Origin: Hemileia vastatrix
Taxonomy: Eukaryota; Basidiomycota; Pucciniomycetes; Pucciniales; Zaghouaniaceae
DNA length: 64,000 nucleotides
Reading direction: 5' to 3'
Assembly (NCBI GenBank): GCA_030280995.1
Contig: JASXTE010000004.1
Location: forward strand, 15,220,501-15,284,500
Shown here: positions 1 to 10,253 of the stretch, in pieces
How the letters are laid out: every line of letters starts with the position of its first letter
How positions within the stretch are numbered: the stretch's first letter is position 1
Program-made: the position numbers and the translations under genes
Notes under the pieces: model-generated
Database searches by the model: none
What the model saw: only the letters and a program-made list of their open reading frames with translations
What the model was told of the DNA's origin: nothing

Positions 1-598
1 TAATAAGATAAAATAAATAATAATTACAAATGGTATCCTCTATCCAATTGATGAGCTGATCCCCTGATACCTTACCCACATCCAAGTGCACCTTGATGTG
101 GATAAAACTTAAAGAAATTTTAAATTTTTTAAAAGAAATTTAAACATATAAAGTAAACTTGAAAATGAAACCAATAGAATGAATGAATTAAGGAAACTTG
201 AGAAGTAATAAAAAATCAAAAATAGCATTGCCCAGGCAATTGATGAGCCTTTCCCCACCAATGCTTGCACACATCCAGGTGACGCTGATGTGGAACACCC
301 AACTACTTTTTTATTTTATAAATAACCCTCACCAACAAAATAAGAGAAAAAAAAGAGAAAAAAAGAAAAAAAATTAAGACCACCACAGTTCCATTCCATC
401 ACAACAAATCACAGAAGCAAATCCAGGTCCAAAGAAAAGATGACTGGGTGGGCTCCCGCCAATAAGTAAAAATGATGGGAGACCACCAGTGATCCACCAT
501 CAAAAAAGATCCAAGAACCAAGAAGTGTTCAATGCAGTTTAAATTCATAGAAGACTAAAAACATGATTAAAAGCAGATAACTAGGATTCAACTAATTA

Positions 599-1190
599 AA
601 ACCAAGGACTTGAAACAGACATTCTGGGGTAACTGTTATACAGAGCTTTCAGCTCATCAGTTACCCCCACATTTTCCAAAATAAAATCTAGAAGTCCCCC
701 TGAGTAGCTTCTAACAAAAAAAAACTTGCCACACAAAACATCCAAACAATGAAAAGACTTGAACCCACATAAATCCAGTTTAAAGTCATAGAGGACTAAA
801 AACCTGAATTCCAAAAAAAAGAACTAGAATTCAAATAGGACAGAAAAAAGACTTGGATAAGTCATTCTAGGGTAACTGTTCTACATAGCAGCCAGCTCAT
901 CAGTTACCCCCACACTTTCCAAAATTAAATCTAGAAGCCCCCCCATGGGTACCCTTTAACAAAAAAAACATCCAACACAATAAACCAATAATAATGAAGA
1001 TTCCAGCACTGGAAGACCAAAGATGAATCCAGTTTAAAGTCATAGAGGACTAAAAAACCTGTTAAAATAAGATCAACACTAGGGTTAAACTAAATTAAGA
1101 GAAGAGGTTGGAAACAGACAATCTGGGGTAACTGTTGTACAGAGAAGCCAGCCCATCAGTTACTCCCACACTTGCCAAGAAAAAATCTAG
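599..1190 (-). repeat. Three tandem copies of a B-family hairpin repeat
   Basis: Copies lie near 620-675, 865-920 and 1122-1178. On the minus strand each reads a GGGGTAACTG arm, about 22 bases containing GAGC...GCTC, then CAGTTACCCC. Each is preceded by AGTCCTCTATGACTTTAAAC-type sequence (for example 1030-1060). The same unit is found twice in B's 3' region and once between B's antisense genes. Confidence 0.85.
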
Positions 1191-1410
1191 AAGCCCCACC
1201 CATGGGCACCATCTAAAAAAAAAGTGTTCCAACACAACAGATGCACAGAATCACCAACAAAAAAACCCAATAAAAAAGAATTATTCATAATTTATCCTCA
1301 TTTCAGAATTAATCTTCTTCCCTACTTGTGCCTCTGCAATAAAATCTCTTCACCTGGTCAGAAGCAAATCTTTTCTTCAAGACTGCCCCATCTAATTCTT
1401 CTAACTGATA

Positions 1411-2463
1411 TTATCTGCCTGAGAGTTGAGATCTGACTCTATAAGGACCATTCCACCTTTCAGAGTACATCTTTCCCAACTGACTCTCCAAACTCCTATT
1501 ATACACCAATACCAAACACCCAGGCTTTAAAGGATTCCACAGCCTGTGTGCCAATCTCTTATCCCAAAACCTAAATGACTTATTCATGAACTTCATCATC
1601 CTTTCATAGGATTTTTCATGAAATTCCTCCTTTCCTCCAAGCTGCTTCATTCTGGCACATAATAAGTCTTCAGTTGAACAAACTTCATCCCAATCAATTC
1701 CCAAATAATAAATTGCCTCCTAATCTACTGGTAAAACTGCCTTCTGACAAAAAATAAGTTCATAAGGTGAATATTAAGTATTCCTCTTGACTGTAATTCT
1801 GTGAGCAAACAAAACCAAAGTTAAATAATGCCTCCATATTTGAGAACTATCCCCACACATCTCGACCAAAGAATCCTTTAAAACTTGATCACCTCTTTTA
1901 ACCATGCCTTCAGCTTCAGGATAATAAGGAGTAGCCACTCTGATCTTGGAACCAAAACTAGTAAGAGATTCCTTTAATTCTGCTCCAAAATCTGGTCCTC
2001 TATCAGCAGTGACCAATCTCATCAGCCCATACCTATAAATCCACTCCTTCTTCAAAAATTCTGCCACATTCTTGGAATTCAAATTAACCAGAGGCACTGC
2101 CTCAGCCCAACCAGATAAATCATCCCTAGCAACAATCAAATATGTATACCTGCCCTCTTTAATATGGACAGCATCCAGACTGACTCTTCCAAACACAGTT
2201 GATTCTCCAGTAGCATGGCCAACCTCTTTTGGTTTCAAGTGACTTCTTCTCTGACACTCTTCACAAGATTGGACCCAAATTTGAACAGCCAAATTCATAC
2301 CAGGCCACCAAAATCTGTCTGCTACTCTTCTATAAGCCTCCCCAGAGCCTCTATTATCAAGTTCATCATGCAAAGACTTCAAAACCAACTCTTTACCCTT
2401 CTTCTGAGTCACCACAACTTGAGGATTTGGATGTCTCCTCCTAATCAACCTTCTTCCTGACAC
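1411..2463 (-). pseudogene. Ty3 integrase and C-terminal tail, B family
   Basis: The minus-strand frame from 2463 starts SGRRLIRRRHPNPQVV, the same as 36187-36230 of B. It has the zinc-binding H2C2 region (LHDELDNRG, then CEECQRRS), in which a GHRG histidine reads as Asn. The catalytic core follows: LDAVHIKEGRY with the first Asp, LVTADRGPDF with the second, then PYYPEAEGMVKRGDQ, where the catalytic Glu position reads Lys (Glu is kept in B: EGMVERGHQ). A stop at about 1774 separates the tail (1704-1411), which reads MGIDWDEVCSTEDLLCAR and LKPGCLVLVYNRSLESQ, the usual post-core domain that binds DNA and closes the polyprotein. Dead by substitution and nonsense. Confidence 0.85.
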
Positions 2464-2515
2464 ATAAAATTAAGGGCTCTTTAATTTGATTTACAGCCAA
2501 GTATCATCATTACAA

Positions 2516-3381
2516 CTATCTGGCTTCTCCAGTGTCAACAGATATTTCACCATAAGAAAATAAACCCAAACTGACCCCAGGTCTCATCTTCAAAATCCAA
2601 CAAAATAACATCCAAGGGCGCAACCCTGTCATCAAAATCACCAGAATGCACATGAGCCAATTTACCATCCCATCCAGAACACCAATCTTTAGATTTTGGC
2701 ACATCCTTCTCCTTCCACTGAGCTTTGTGAGAAATAGTGTACCCAAAAACACACCATTCTCTAAATTTGAGCCATCCCAAACAACAGCCCCTTCTTCATC
2801 AACAAAAACATCCTGATCACCAGAATCAAGATCAGATCCAGCCAGTTTAACCTCTTTAAGGAGGTCCAAATTGTGAATTTTAACATCTTTCTGGAGGTAA
2901 AAAAAATGATCAGCACCTCTTGTGCTGGCCCTAACCACAGGTACATCTTCATAAAACTCTTCTGATTCATAATCTTCATCTGTTGGTGGTCTTCTTGAAA
3001 ATCCATCTGGAATTGGATCCCAATCCAGATCATAAGCACCAAAACTTGGTGGGCCCATATCATCAATTCTCTTCTGAATCTTATGCAGCTCCTCCTTACT
3101 AACTTTCCTCCTGGAATCCATCTTTGGATCCATCTTGGGAGCCTTGGGCTTAGGCTGAGCCTGTGAAGTGCTCTTGGGCCTACCCACTCTTTCAGCATCA
3201 ACATCATAGATACCAGCCAAACATTCCCTCTTTGACTGTGCCTCACAAGAAAACCACTCCAAACCACTATAAGTAGAAAAAGAGAACTTATTGACCTCCT
3301 TTCCCTTCCCCTTGACATCAACACCTTTGTTAGTTGAAGACTTCCCCTGATCAGGAATCTCCTCAAACCTTGGTCTCCTCT
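2516..3381 (-). pseudogene. gag C-terminus fused in frame to post-RNase H linker (RT deleted)
   Basis: The open frame starts after a TAG at about 3382 and begins RRPRFEEIPDQG, matching B's RRPSFEEFPNEP. It continues through the GRPKS and KEELHKIQKRIDDMGPPSFG blocks found in B's gag end near 32090-32230. It then jumps to DGFSRRPPTDEDY, which in B lies after RNase H near 35640 (PDGLSMRPPTDED), and goes on through VKLAGSDLDSGDQDVFVDEE. The join keeps the frame, and short similarity (EPMPMD versus DPIPDG) lies at the junction. About 3.4 kb of B, including protease, RT and RNase H, is therefore missing. The end of the frame degenerates after VVWDGSNLENGVF. No ATG is needed because the frame is a fragment of a longer polyprotein. 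Function: none alone; it would supply gag-type linker only. Confidence 0.8.
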
Positions 3382-3400
3382 AATTGATGTCTTGATTGAA

Positions 3401-3939
3401 ATAAGAAAATTAATCTTGATCAAAATTATTAAATAGCTCTTGCATTATTCTTGCTATTTTCACTTTGAAAACACTTTAAATATTACTTAATACCAAATAA
3501 ACTTTAGAAAAGATGTGGACATGGTCATTTTTATGGCTCAGATATAGTAGACTCAGTACACAAGAAGCTCTACCTTAATACACATAATCTATTTTTTCAA
3601 TTAAAAAATAAAAATAGTGAAAAATACATTATGACAGGTCATAATATTTGACTTTTTTTCTAATAAATCATAAAATGGCACTTTTTCCTGTTAGTGGTAT
3701 TTTGATAGAAATAATTTGTGTTTTTCATGAAGAAAGTGCAGAATATTATTTGAACTTGTCTGAAATTTGATGATATCTGTTTTTTAGAGTTACAAATATT
3801 TTTCCATTCCAAAATCTCTATTCAAGAAAAAAAGTTTGGTTGTAGAGATTTCCCATAAATTATCAGATATTTCTAACAAATTATACACCTATAGAAAGAT
3901 ATAAAATATAGCATCAAGAGATTACTCAACAGATTACTC
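3401..3939. other. Unassigned AT-rich stretch
   Basis: No open frame with recognisable similarity, no LTR ends and no clear terminal repeats. It lies between the truncated Ty3 derivative and the truncated copia element, so it may be debris of either. Confidence 0.5.
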
Positions 3940-3948
3940 CAGGAAACC

Positions 3949-4320
3949 TGAAAAGCAACTTGCCTACTAATCCTCTTTTTTTCCCCTGTGAATAGCATCT
4001 TTCCAGTTGTTACTGTTGTTACATCTAAGTGCTTTCTCATAACTGACTGACATGAGGTGTGTCTCCATAATTGGGATCATAGCATGGAACCTGTATTCTG
4101 CTGTCACATTGGCTTGATTGTTGTTTGGATAGTGTTGGCTTCTACTTCTTCTGCCTTCAATGATATTTGTTGTATCAATCTCAGAATAGATATTCCTAGG
4201 AGAGATGTTACTTGTATTTTGATATTCCCAAAATCTACTCTCAGGTCTTGTGTTAGGATTTTCCTGAGTTTGTTCAGATTTGATCTCTGGTTGCGGGTGA
4301 AGTTCAGGTTCCTCAAAATT
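3949..4320 (-). pseudogene. copia-1 integrase-RT linker and RT start
   Basis: Hand translation of the minus strand gives one uninterrupted stretch: NFEEPELHPQPEIKSEQTQE, then a polar spacer, then SYEKALRCNNSNNWKDAIHR, ending in a TAG at 3949-3951. The last part is the 'YEEAL...W..A' start of copia RT. The catalytic RT is absent. Plus-strand frames here are shadows. Confidence 0.75.
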
Positions 4321-4579
4321 ATCTGATTCAGGTTGGGTGGCTCCTGGGTGATTGGTGTCACTGCTTTGAATGATGATATTTTCTAAGTTGATATGACTGG
4401 TATTGTTAACAGATAGATTAGGCCATGATAAAGTTGAATGAATGGATTCTTTAAAATCAACACAACTTCATTGAATACTACATGATGGGAGTAAAATGGC
4501 CTCTATTTATCTTATTTTAGAAGGTGGTAAGAATTGTGCTCCTTGTGAAAACCCAATAGACATACCTTAACAGCATTAT

Positions 4580-5242
4580 TATCAAATTTTCAAGAACGCA
4601 ACTGTTTATCCACCAATAAATAAGTGAGACAATCAAATGTCTTCAATTTCTCAGATTTTCTCTTTCGATTGAGTAATTGCTCATGTGGAGACATCATTTC
4701 AGGATTTGATTTTGTAGGAATGAAATTTTCAATGTATATCTCCGTGTTGATAGCTTCCCCCATATTTTTTCTGGCATATTTACCTTGAAAAGCATAGCTT
4801 TAGCCATCTTGAAAGAAGTTTGATTTCCTCTCTCAGCAATAGGATTGTGTTGTGGTGTATAGGGAGAGGTGATAATGATTTTGAAACCCTCTTTTACAGC
4901 TAAATTGTAAAATTTTTAATTGACAAACTCTCCCCCACTATTGAAGACAAGATTTAAAAGTTTGAAATTGGTTAAATTTTCAGCTTATCTTTTAAACTGA
5001 ATGAATCTCTTATAAGTTTCTGACTTGTTTTTAAGTAAGTAGACAAATCTATATGATGAGTATGCATCAGTTAATTTAAAATTGTATTCATTCCCTGCAT
5101 TTGTTTTGACAAGTCTACCACTAAGATCATAATGGACATATTCTAAAGGTCTCCTTGAAAACGGAAAATGACCTGGGAAAGGAAGTCTGTGCATCTTGGC
5201 TTTAAAACAGTATTCACAGAATGCTGCTTTATCATCAAACAA
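4580..5242 (-). pseudogene. copia-1 integrase, broken
   Basis: FCEYCFKAKMHRLPF gives the CX2C of the zinc-binding domain, followed by PLEYVHYDLSG, the first catalytic Asp region, and TDAYSSYRFVYLLKNKSE. After a stop at about 4985, shifted frames continue with the second Asp and the P-Y-T-P...N-G-E region near 4860-4840 (complement of the peptide around 'ataccacaacac aatcc'). Frameshifts and stops throughout. It would join cDNA to the genome. Confidence 0.75.
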
Positions 5243-5435
5243 AATGTTAAGAGTCTTAAGAAACTTTTTTAGATAGTCAAAACTGACATGCCCAAGTCAT
5301 TCATTCCAGGATAATAAGTCAGATTTTTTTTGTAGCTACAAAAGCTTGGTTAAAGTGAGTCTGCTCACCATATTCAGCATTCATTTGATAAAGGTTTGAG
5401 CCAGAGATGAGACATTTTTTCAACACTTTTGTATC

Positions 5436-5768
5436 TTAATTATTAATTATGATTTTTCCATCTGGCTCTGCCATCATTTGGCACCCCTTTTTTACAAACG
5501 GAGAAAGTGCAATCAAGTTGCAGCTGATTTTGGGCACCTTCAAACATCCTGTGAGTAGAAATCCTTCATTGTCATCATTAGTGAGTTTAACAGATCCAGA
5601 TCTTACAGCATATATTTTCTCACCATTTCCAACTTTAATAGGCACTTTGGCTTGATGATAAGTGATTAAAGGCCTATTACTGAAGAACATATGTGACAAA
5701 GCACCTGAATCATAGATAAAAATAGGAGCATTAGGGAGATTGGATGCAACTGCTGAATAAAGGTGCAT
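5436..5768 (-). pseudogene. copia-1 protease
   Basis: The open frame includes FIYDSGALSHM, the copia aspartic protease active site with Asp intact, followed by IKVGNGEKIYAVRSGSVKL and LKVPKISCNLIALS, the usual fold of this family. It ends in a stop at 5436, before the GAG-pre-integrase segment. The protein would cut the polyprotein. It is one of the better preserved parts of this element. Confidence 0.85.
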
Positions 5769-5789
5769 TATTTTGTGTGAGAAATTAGA

Positions 5790-6578
5790 AACTTCAACTT
5801 TTTCAGACTCTGATTTTACCTTCCCTTTGAAATTTTGTCGGATCTTGGGATGGAGGGCAGAACAATGTTCTTCCGAGTGAGGAAACTTAGAATTATGCTT
5901 CCCATTGCTGCAGTACTCCCTTATCTTTCTTGCTGCTAATCATTTCAATTTTGAATTTGAGTCCAGTCAATCAGAAATAAGACCCAACTGGTTGATTACC
6001 ATTTCAACAGTGAGTAGTTTCCCATTATCATTAGCTGTGTTGATGATCATGGCACAATGAACTTCAAGTGAATCAGGCAGTTTTTCCAGAATAAAATAAG
6101 GATAATGCTGATCATAAGATTTTTGGCCAATCAAAGTTGACTTATTTATTGACAATTGAAGTTCAGTGAGAAATGCACATATATTTCCTTCTGAAAATTT
6201 TGTGGCCCAAAATTTAGTGTACACAGACACCATGTTAGTAGGTCAAGTAGCTGAATATCTTGCAGAAAGTCTTTTCCAGAGGCTCATGGGGTTTTATCTC
6301 TCAGTTTCATCAACAAGAGCATTAAGATTAGTATCCTCCAATTTCTGCACAATGAGATTCACAGCTCATTGACATTTAGACAGGTAAGTGCTTTTATCCT
6401 TGTCTTTTTTTTGAACACGGACTTTCCCTTTGACCAGATTGTCAAGTTCACATTGGGATAAGTAGTAGATCATTTTTCTACACCAAGTGAGGTAGAGGAT
6501 GAATTTAGGATTGGGATATCCTGCAACAATTGACCAGAATAGTTTGTGGAATCCATAGCTCTTGGTCAAGTCAATCAA
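5790..6578 (-). pseudogene. copia-1 gag with zinc knuckle
   Basis: Fragments read in the minus direction give a UBN2-type capsid. NPMSLWKRLSARYSAT (about 6290-6240) is followed by NMVSVYTKFWATKFSEGN and by FLTELQLSINKS, and further by ILEKLPDSLEVH. A knuckle reading YCSNGKHNS then HSEEHC lies near 5920-5860, matching the copia C-N-G-K-H form. Several stops (about 6365, 6235, 5966) interrupt it. Gag would form the particle and package RNA. Dead copy. Confidence 0.75.
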
Positions 6579-6599
6579 AATTTTAATCTGTTAAATTTT

Positions 6600-7065
6600 A
6601 TTTAATATAATAAATCTTGTTAGATACAATAGATTCAATGGGCAAATGTGATTGAGCCAACCTTTTATTTAAGATAATAAATCTTGTTAGTTACAAGATA
6701 TTCAGTTGGTGAATGTGACTGAGTCAACCTATGACAATTGTAACAAAGTGTTACAATTAATGACAATGCATTTGGAGCAAATAAAATAATGTGATTTAGA
6801 TAATGTGACTGGAAAAAATCAATGATTAAATGGCATTTTACTAATATTTATCTAACCTTTAATTTAAGATAATAAATCTTGTAAAGTACAAGATAGTCAG
6901 TTGGAAAATGTGATTGAGTCAATCTAACGTAAAGGAAATAATATGAGAAACAGAACAAGTTAAAGTAAGTGATTACTACAATAACTATGACAATTGTAAC
7001 AAAGAATTAAAATTGATGATAATGCATGTGGAGCAAATAAAATAAAGTGATAGAGATAATGTTAG
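6600..7065 (-). repeat. Duplicated leader of copia-1
   Basis: The blocks at about 6669-6800 and 6865-7060 are diverged direct repeats. Both start AAGATAATAAATCTTGT, contain TATGACAATTGTAACAAAG and end GGAGCAAATAAAATAA. A third, shorter copy starts near 6605. They lie between the LTR and gag, i.e. in the transcript leader. Confidence 0.75.
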
Positions 7066-7260
7066 TGGAAATAACTGATGGGGAATAGGAGCAGATTACA
7101 ATAGTATATATATTTAATCACTACTACTTAATAAATTATTGTCCAACATCTACATTGCTCTCATGCTACATGTGCTCTATTAGATGAATTATATCAATAC
7201 TAGTTCAGTTGCAGAATACATATGATGATTTAGGAGGCATCAGTATTTAATTCCTGAAAA
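7066..7260. other. Part of copia-1 leader or LTR, not resolved
   Basis: AT-rich, no open frame. It lies between the recognisable LTR-like block and the leader repeats. Confidence 0.4.
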
Positions 7261-7623
7261 TCTGGATTGAAGGTCTGTGCACTCCAGTGGATATTGGTAT
7301 AAGTAAAGGAGGATTTGGATGGTTATTGGACATCACTTAATTACTAAAAAAAAAATAAACATTTTTAAAAAATTATCAACATATAAAAATATATTTAAAA
7401 GTCTTTATAAATTGATATTATCTTTATATAAGCTATAACTATATTTTACTAGCCTATTCCCCACCACTAGTCCACAACAATTCAAATATTGTGAGCTAAC
7501 AGTTGAGCATAAAACTTTTATTAGTCTTTCCCTGAGGTTAAATATATAAATCATTTATTATTAAGTATTAGGACCATTAAAATTTACTATTAAATCATAC
7601 TTAAGTACTAGCATATACTGACA
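7261..7623 (-). repeat. copia-1 5' LTR
   Basis: On the minus strand it starts TGTCAGTATATGC at 7623 and is similar along its length to 57466-57835 (+), which starts TGTCAGTATGTC. Similarity ends at a shared CAGACCTTCAATCCAGA in both copies. The inner boundary is therefore only approximate, and I could not identify a primer site beside it. Confidence 0.7.
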
Positions 7624-7624
7624 T

Positions 7625-7886
7625 TTGATGATTGACCTGTGCTTAGGTATGATTTATTTTTGAAATACATCCAAATCTTTTTCTTTCTATTCTCTTTTCT
7701 CCCTCCATTGCTTCTTCCTGTCCCCTGCTTCTCCTTTGGCTCTTTCTGACAGTCATTGTACTGTGTGGGGGGTATACAGTCTTTTTTCAGCTTTAGAACA
7801 CACTTTTTTGTATTTAATTATTGTTTTAAGGTGCACAGTCGCTGATTGACCTGTGTTTATCCTTTCTCTGAGCTAAAACTTCTACA
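7625..7886 (+). repeat. Putative 5' LTR of copia-2
   Basis: The right boundary is fixed by ...TTCTACA next to the primer site. The left boundary is assumed at the TG just after copia-1. An internal repeat TGATTGACCTGTG occurs at about 7628 and 7842. There is no partner LTR to prove the ends. Confidence 0.5.
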
Positions 7887-7900
7887 GGTTATGGGCCCAG
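7887..7900 (+). other. Primer binding site, half initiator tRNA-Met
   Basis: GGTTATGGGCCCAG is complementary to the anticodon-arm half of initiator tRNA-Met, the primer type known for copia. It follows the LTR end CA directly. Confidence 0.8.
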
Positions 7901-8043
7901 TTGCATAAAGCACCTCCTTCAGGTATAATTGCAAAAAAACTGCTTTTTGAACAATAAAACAGCCTCTCTCACAGAATTTCAATCACTCTCTTTTCATCAC
8001 ATCCTTCTTCTCTCCAAATCTTGGCTGTTGACTTGATGTAATC

Positions 8044-8973
8044 ATGGCCTCAAATCAGGATTCCAGTAGAGCTATGATTTCTCCTCTTACTGATGATTCC
8101 TATGACTTCTAGGAGATCACCACGTGCTTTCACTTTGAAGTTCTGGATCTCTTTTGCTTGGTTTCTAGTCAAATTCCTGCTCCTCTTCCCTCAAAGATGA
8201 ATCTAATGCAGATTCAAAAACCAAAGCTAAAATTGCACAATGGATCAAAATTGACACCAGGTGTAAGTACAAGATTAAAACCAGACTTTATGAAGCAAAC
8301 AAGAAGCTGTTCACTACATTCCACACCTCTCACACAATGTGTACAGAATTTGAATGTAGGCATGCTAGTAATCATGTTGGATCTAGACTATCTCATTTCT
8401 TATCCATGGTTAAGATTTCTCTCTCTGAAGAAGGAGACTCCAAAGCTCATGTGGATGCATTCAAAAGCATCAACTTCCATATTATCTGTTCTGGGCTTAT
8501 CATTCCCCAAGAGATCCTTATTTATCTCTTCTTTTCCACTCCCTCCTTCCTCCAAACACTGAAATGGTCTTCTTATCAGAGACATGCAAGAGATCAACAA
8601 TTTTTGCCTGGATTATGTTTTGTCTTCTATCCAGGATTATCATGCTGATGAAAAATTAATTTATGAGTTTCACAACATCATTTCAACTTCCAATTCTCAC
8701 TCTGCTTCTCAAAAACTCTCAGAAACATCAAAATCCAAGGCACACAGAAAACTATCCTGTTCTGTTCTGGGTCGAAATGTTGGACATGTTTACAGTTACT
8801 GTTTTGCTCAACATCCTGAACTCTGCCCCAAGAAGAACCAAGCCAATTCTGCCTCTTCTTCTTCTAAAGACAAAACTGCTAAACCTGATCCAGTCATTCC
8901 AAAAGAAGAATCTCCCAAACCTGCGGCTAATTCTGCCTTTTCTTTTCCTCCTGATGAAGAGTTTCTTTTTTGA
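8044..8973 (+). pseudogene. copia-2 gag
   Basis: ATG at 8044 (MASNQDSSRAM) is followed by an in-frame TAG at about 8110 and a frame change near 8180. The second frame then reads KAKIAQWIKIDTRCKYK, SHFLSMVKISLSEEGDSKAH and GLIIPQEILIYLF, typical of a copia UBN2 capsid. A third frame (8584-8973) continues EINNFCLDYVLSSIQDYHAD, then a degenerate knuckle region (KLSCSVLGRNVGHVYSYC) and a Ser/Lys-rich tail. At least three lesions. Confidence 0.75.
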
Positions 8974-9486
8974 GCTGTTGCTTTTTCCTATGAGCAATCA
9001 AACTCTGATTGTATATCCAATGTCTCTGCCTCCATGGATTATCACTCCATTAATATTCCTCCAATCATTTGTTCTGGTGCTGTCTGTCACATTTTTAATA
9101 ACAGAGACAGTTTAATCAACTTTCAGCCTTTGGATGTTTGAATTCAACTTGCTAGAATAGGAAAATCCATTGTTGCCACTGGTAAAAGAACAGTTTATGT
9201 GTCAAGAGGACTGGAAGGAAAACTTTATTTCTCTGAAGCTCTTTAGGTCCCTGATCTTGGAAGGAATCTTATTTCTGTTGGATGTCTCTTGAAGGCTATC
9301 TATCTCCTTATTCCTGTTCCTATCAATCCTTCTTTCAATTTAATTATTTCACAAAATGGGAAGAACTACATGGGAGGAACCATTTCCAATTCATTTTTTG
9401 AGGTTTCTGTGATTCCACAAGGCATTTCTCTCTCTCATTCTTCAGCCCACTCTTCAAAAAATTCAACACAATCTCTAAATCTTTGA
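8974..9486 (+). pseudogene. copia-2 protease and pre-integrase segment
   Basis: Continues in the same frame after a TGA at 8971. IICSGAVCHIFNN corresponds to the protease motif LDSGATHH, with the catalytic Asp replaced by Cys. VPDLGRNLISVGCLL, the copia protease/GAG-pre-integrase junction, follows. A TAG at 9244-9246 interrupts it. Inactive by substitution. Confidence 0.75.
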
Positions 9487-10253
9487 CACAACAGACTAGG
9501 ACATCCCCATGCTCCATACATTCAAAAACTTTTAAATTGAATGGCATCTGATGTATCTAGCTCTAGTTTGTCTGATTCTGAAATAAATTTTGGTGAACTG
9601 TGTGTTTTGGGTAAAAAAACTCATGCTTCCTTTTCTTTCCATTTGCCTGTTGACAAAACTCCCCTTGAAGTCATTCACACAGATCTATCTGGAAAAATTC
9701 AGCCCCCTTCCTTTGACAGTTCCCAGTATTATCTTAAGTTCACAGATCAGGAAGCTTCATACCTTCATGTTTATCTCATCTCTTCAAAAGCCCAAGTAGT
9801 TAAGTATTTCTTAAAATTTAAGGCACTAGTTGAGCTAAAAACTGGTTTTAAGATTAAAAAGTTAGGTTGTGATGGTGAAGTTGAGTATATTAACACTATT
9901 CATATCAAATTTCTCAAACAACATGGTGTTTCTCTCCAATTGATGGCTCCCTACACTCCTCAACAAAATCTAATTTCTGAGAGAGGAAAACATATCACCA
10001 CTGAAAAATCCAAGACAATGATTTTTAACTCAAATTCTCCACTTCAACTTGATTTGAAGCAGTCAAAACAGAAGTTTATCATGAAAACAGATTACCAAAC
10101 AAAGTAATTTTCAACAAATCAACTCCTTTTGAAGCCTTAAATAAATCAAAACCCAGAGTTTCCCACCTTAGAACCATTGGTTGTACTTTTTATGCTTTTC
10201 TTGATAAGCTTCAGCATCCTGGTAAGTTTTCAGCTAATTCTAGAAAGTGGGCC
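9487..10253 (+). pseudogene. copia-2 integrase
   Basis: HNRLGHPHAPYIQKLLN (9488-9538) is the HH half of the zinc-binding motif; the CC half is damaged (CVLGKKTH). The core has VIHTDLSGKI, then KLGCDGEVEYIN (normally SDNGGEF), then PYTPQQNLISERGKHI with the catalytic Glu. The ORF ends at 10107 and the C-terminal part continues in another frame (FNKSTPFEALNKSKPRVSHL, then TIGCTFYAFLDK, 10110-10208). Confidence 0.8.

Larger units (their letters stand above)
1..3400 (-). mobile_element. Ty3/gypsy deletion derivative (B family), truncated by window start
   Basis: Read on the minus strand this matches the B element at 29385-43000. Positions 3381-3040 match B's gag end, 3020-1411 match B's linker, integrase and post-integrase region, and 1300-1 match B's 3' untranslated region up to about 38462. 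Protease, RT and RNase H are absent, because gag runs directly into the linker that normally follows RNase H. The left part holds three copies of the B-family hairpin repeat and a pair of longer repeats (about 1-110 and 225-300) equivalent to 38160-38220 and 38360-38440 in B. The window edge cuts the element, so its downstream LTR is not visible. At about 3400 the homology stops and no 5' LTR is seen. Known family facts: this looks like a non-autonomous Ty3 derivative; mobility in trans is inference. Confidence 0.85.
3940..7623 (-). mobile_element. Ty1/copia element (copia-1), 3' truncated
   Basis: Order on the minus strand: LTR-like block (7623-7261), repeat-rich leader (7260-6600), gag (6578-5790), protease (5768-5436), integrase (5242-4580), linker and the first residues of the RT domain (4320-3949), then nothing. 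This gag-PR-INT-RT order is that of Ty1/copia. The reading frames carry many stops and shifts. The LTR-like block is repeated in opposite orientation at 57466-57835. No 3' LTR or polypurine tract was found, so RT/RNase H and the 3' end have been lost. Confidence 0.85.

Noticed and set aside
4057..4326. 89-codon plus frame
   Set aside because: Lies opposite the copia-1 linker that translates convincingly on the minus strand.
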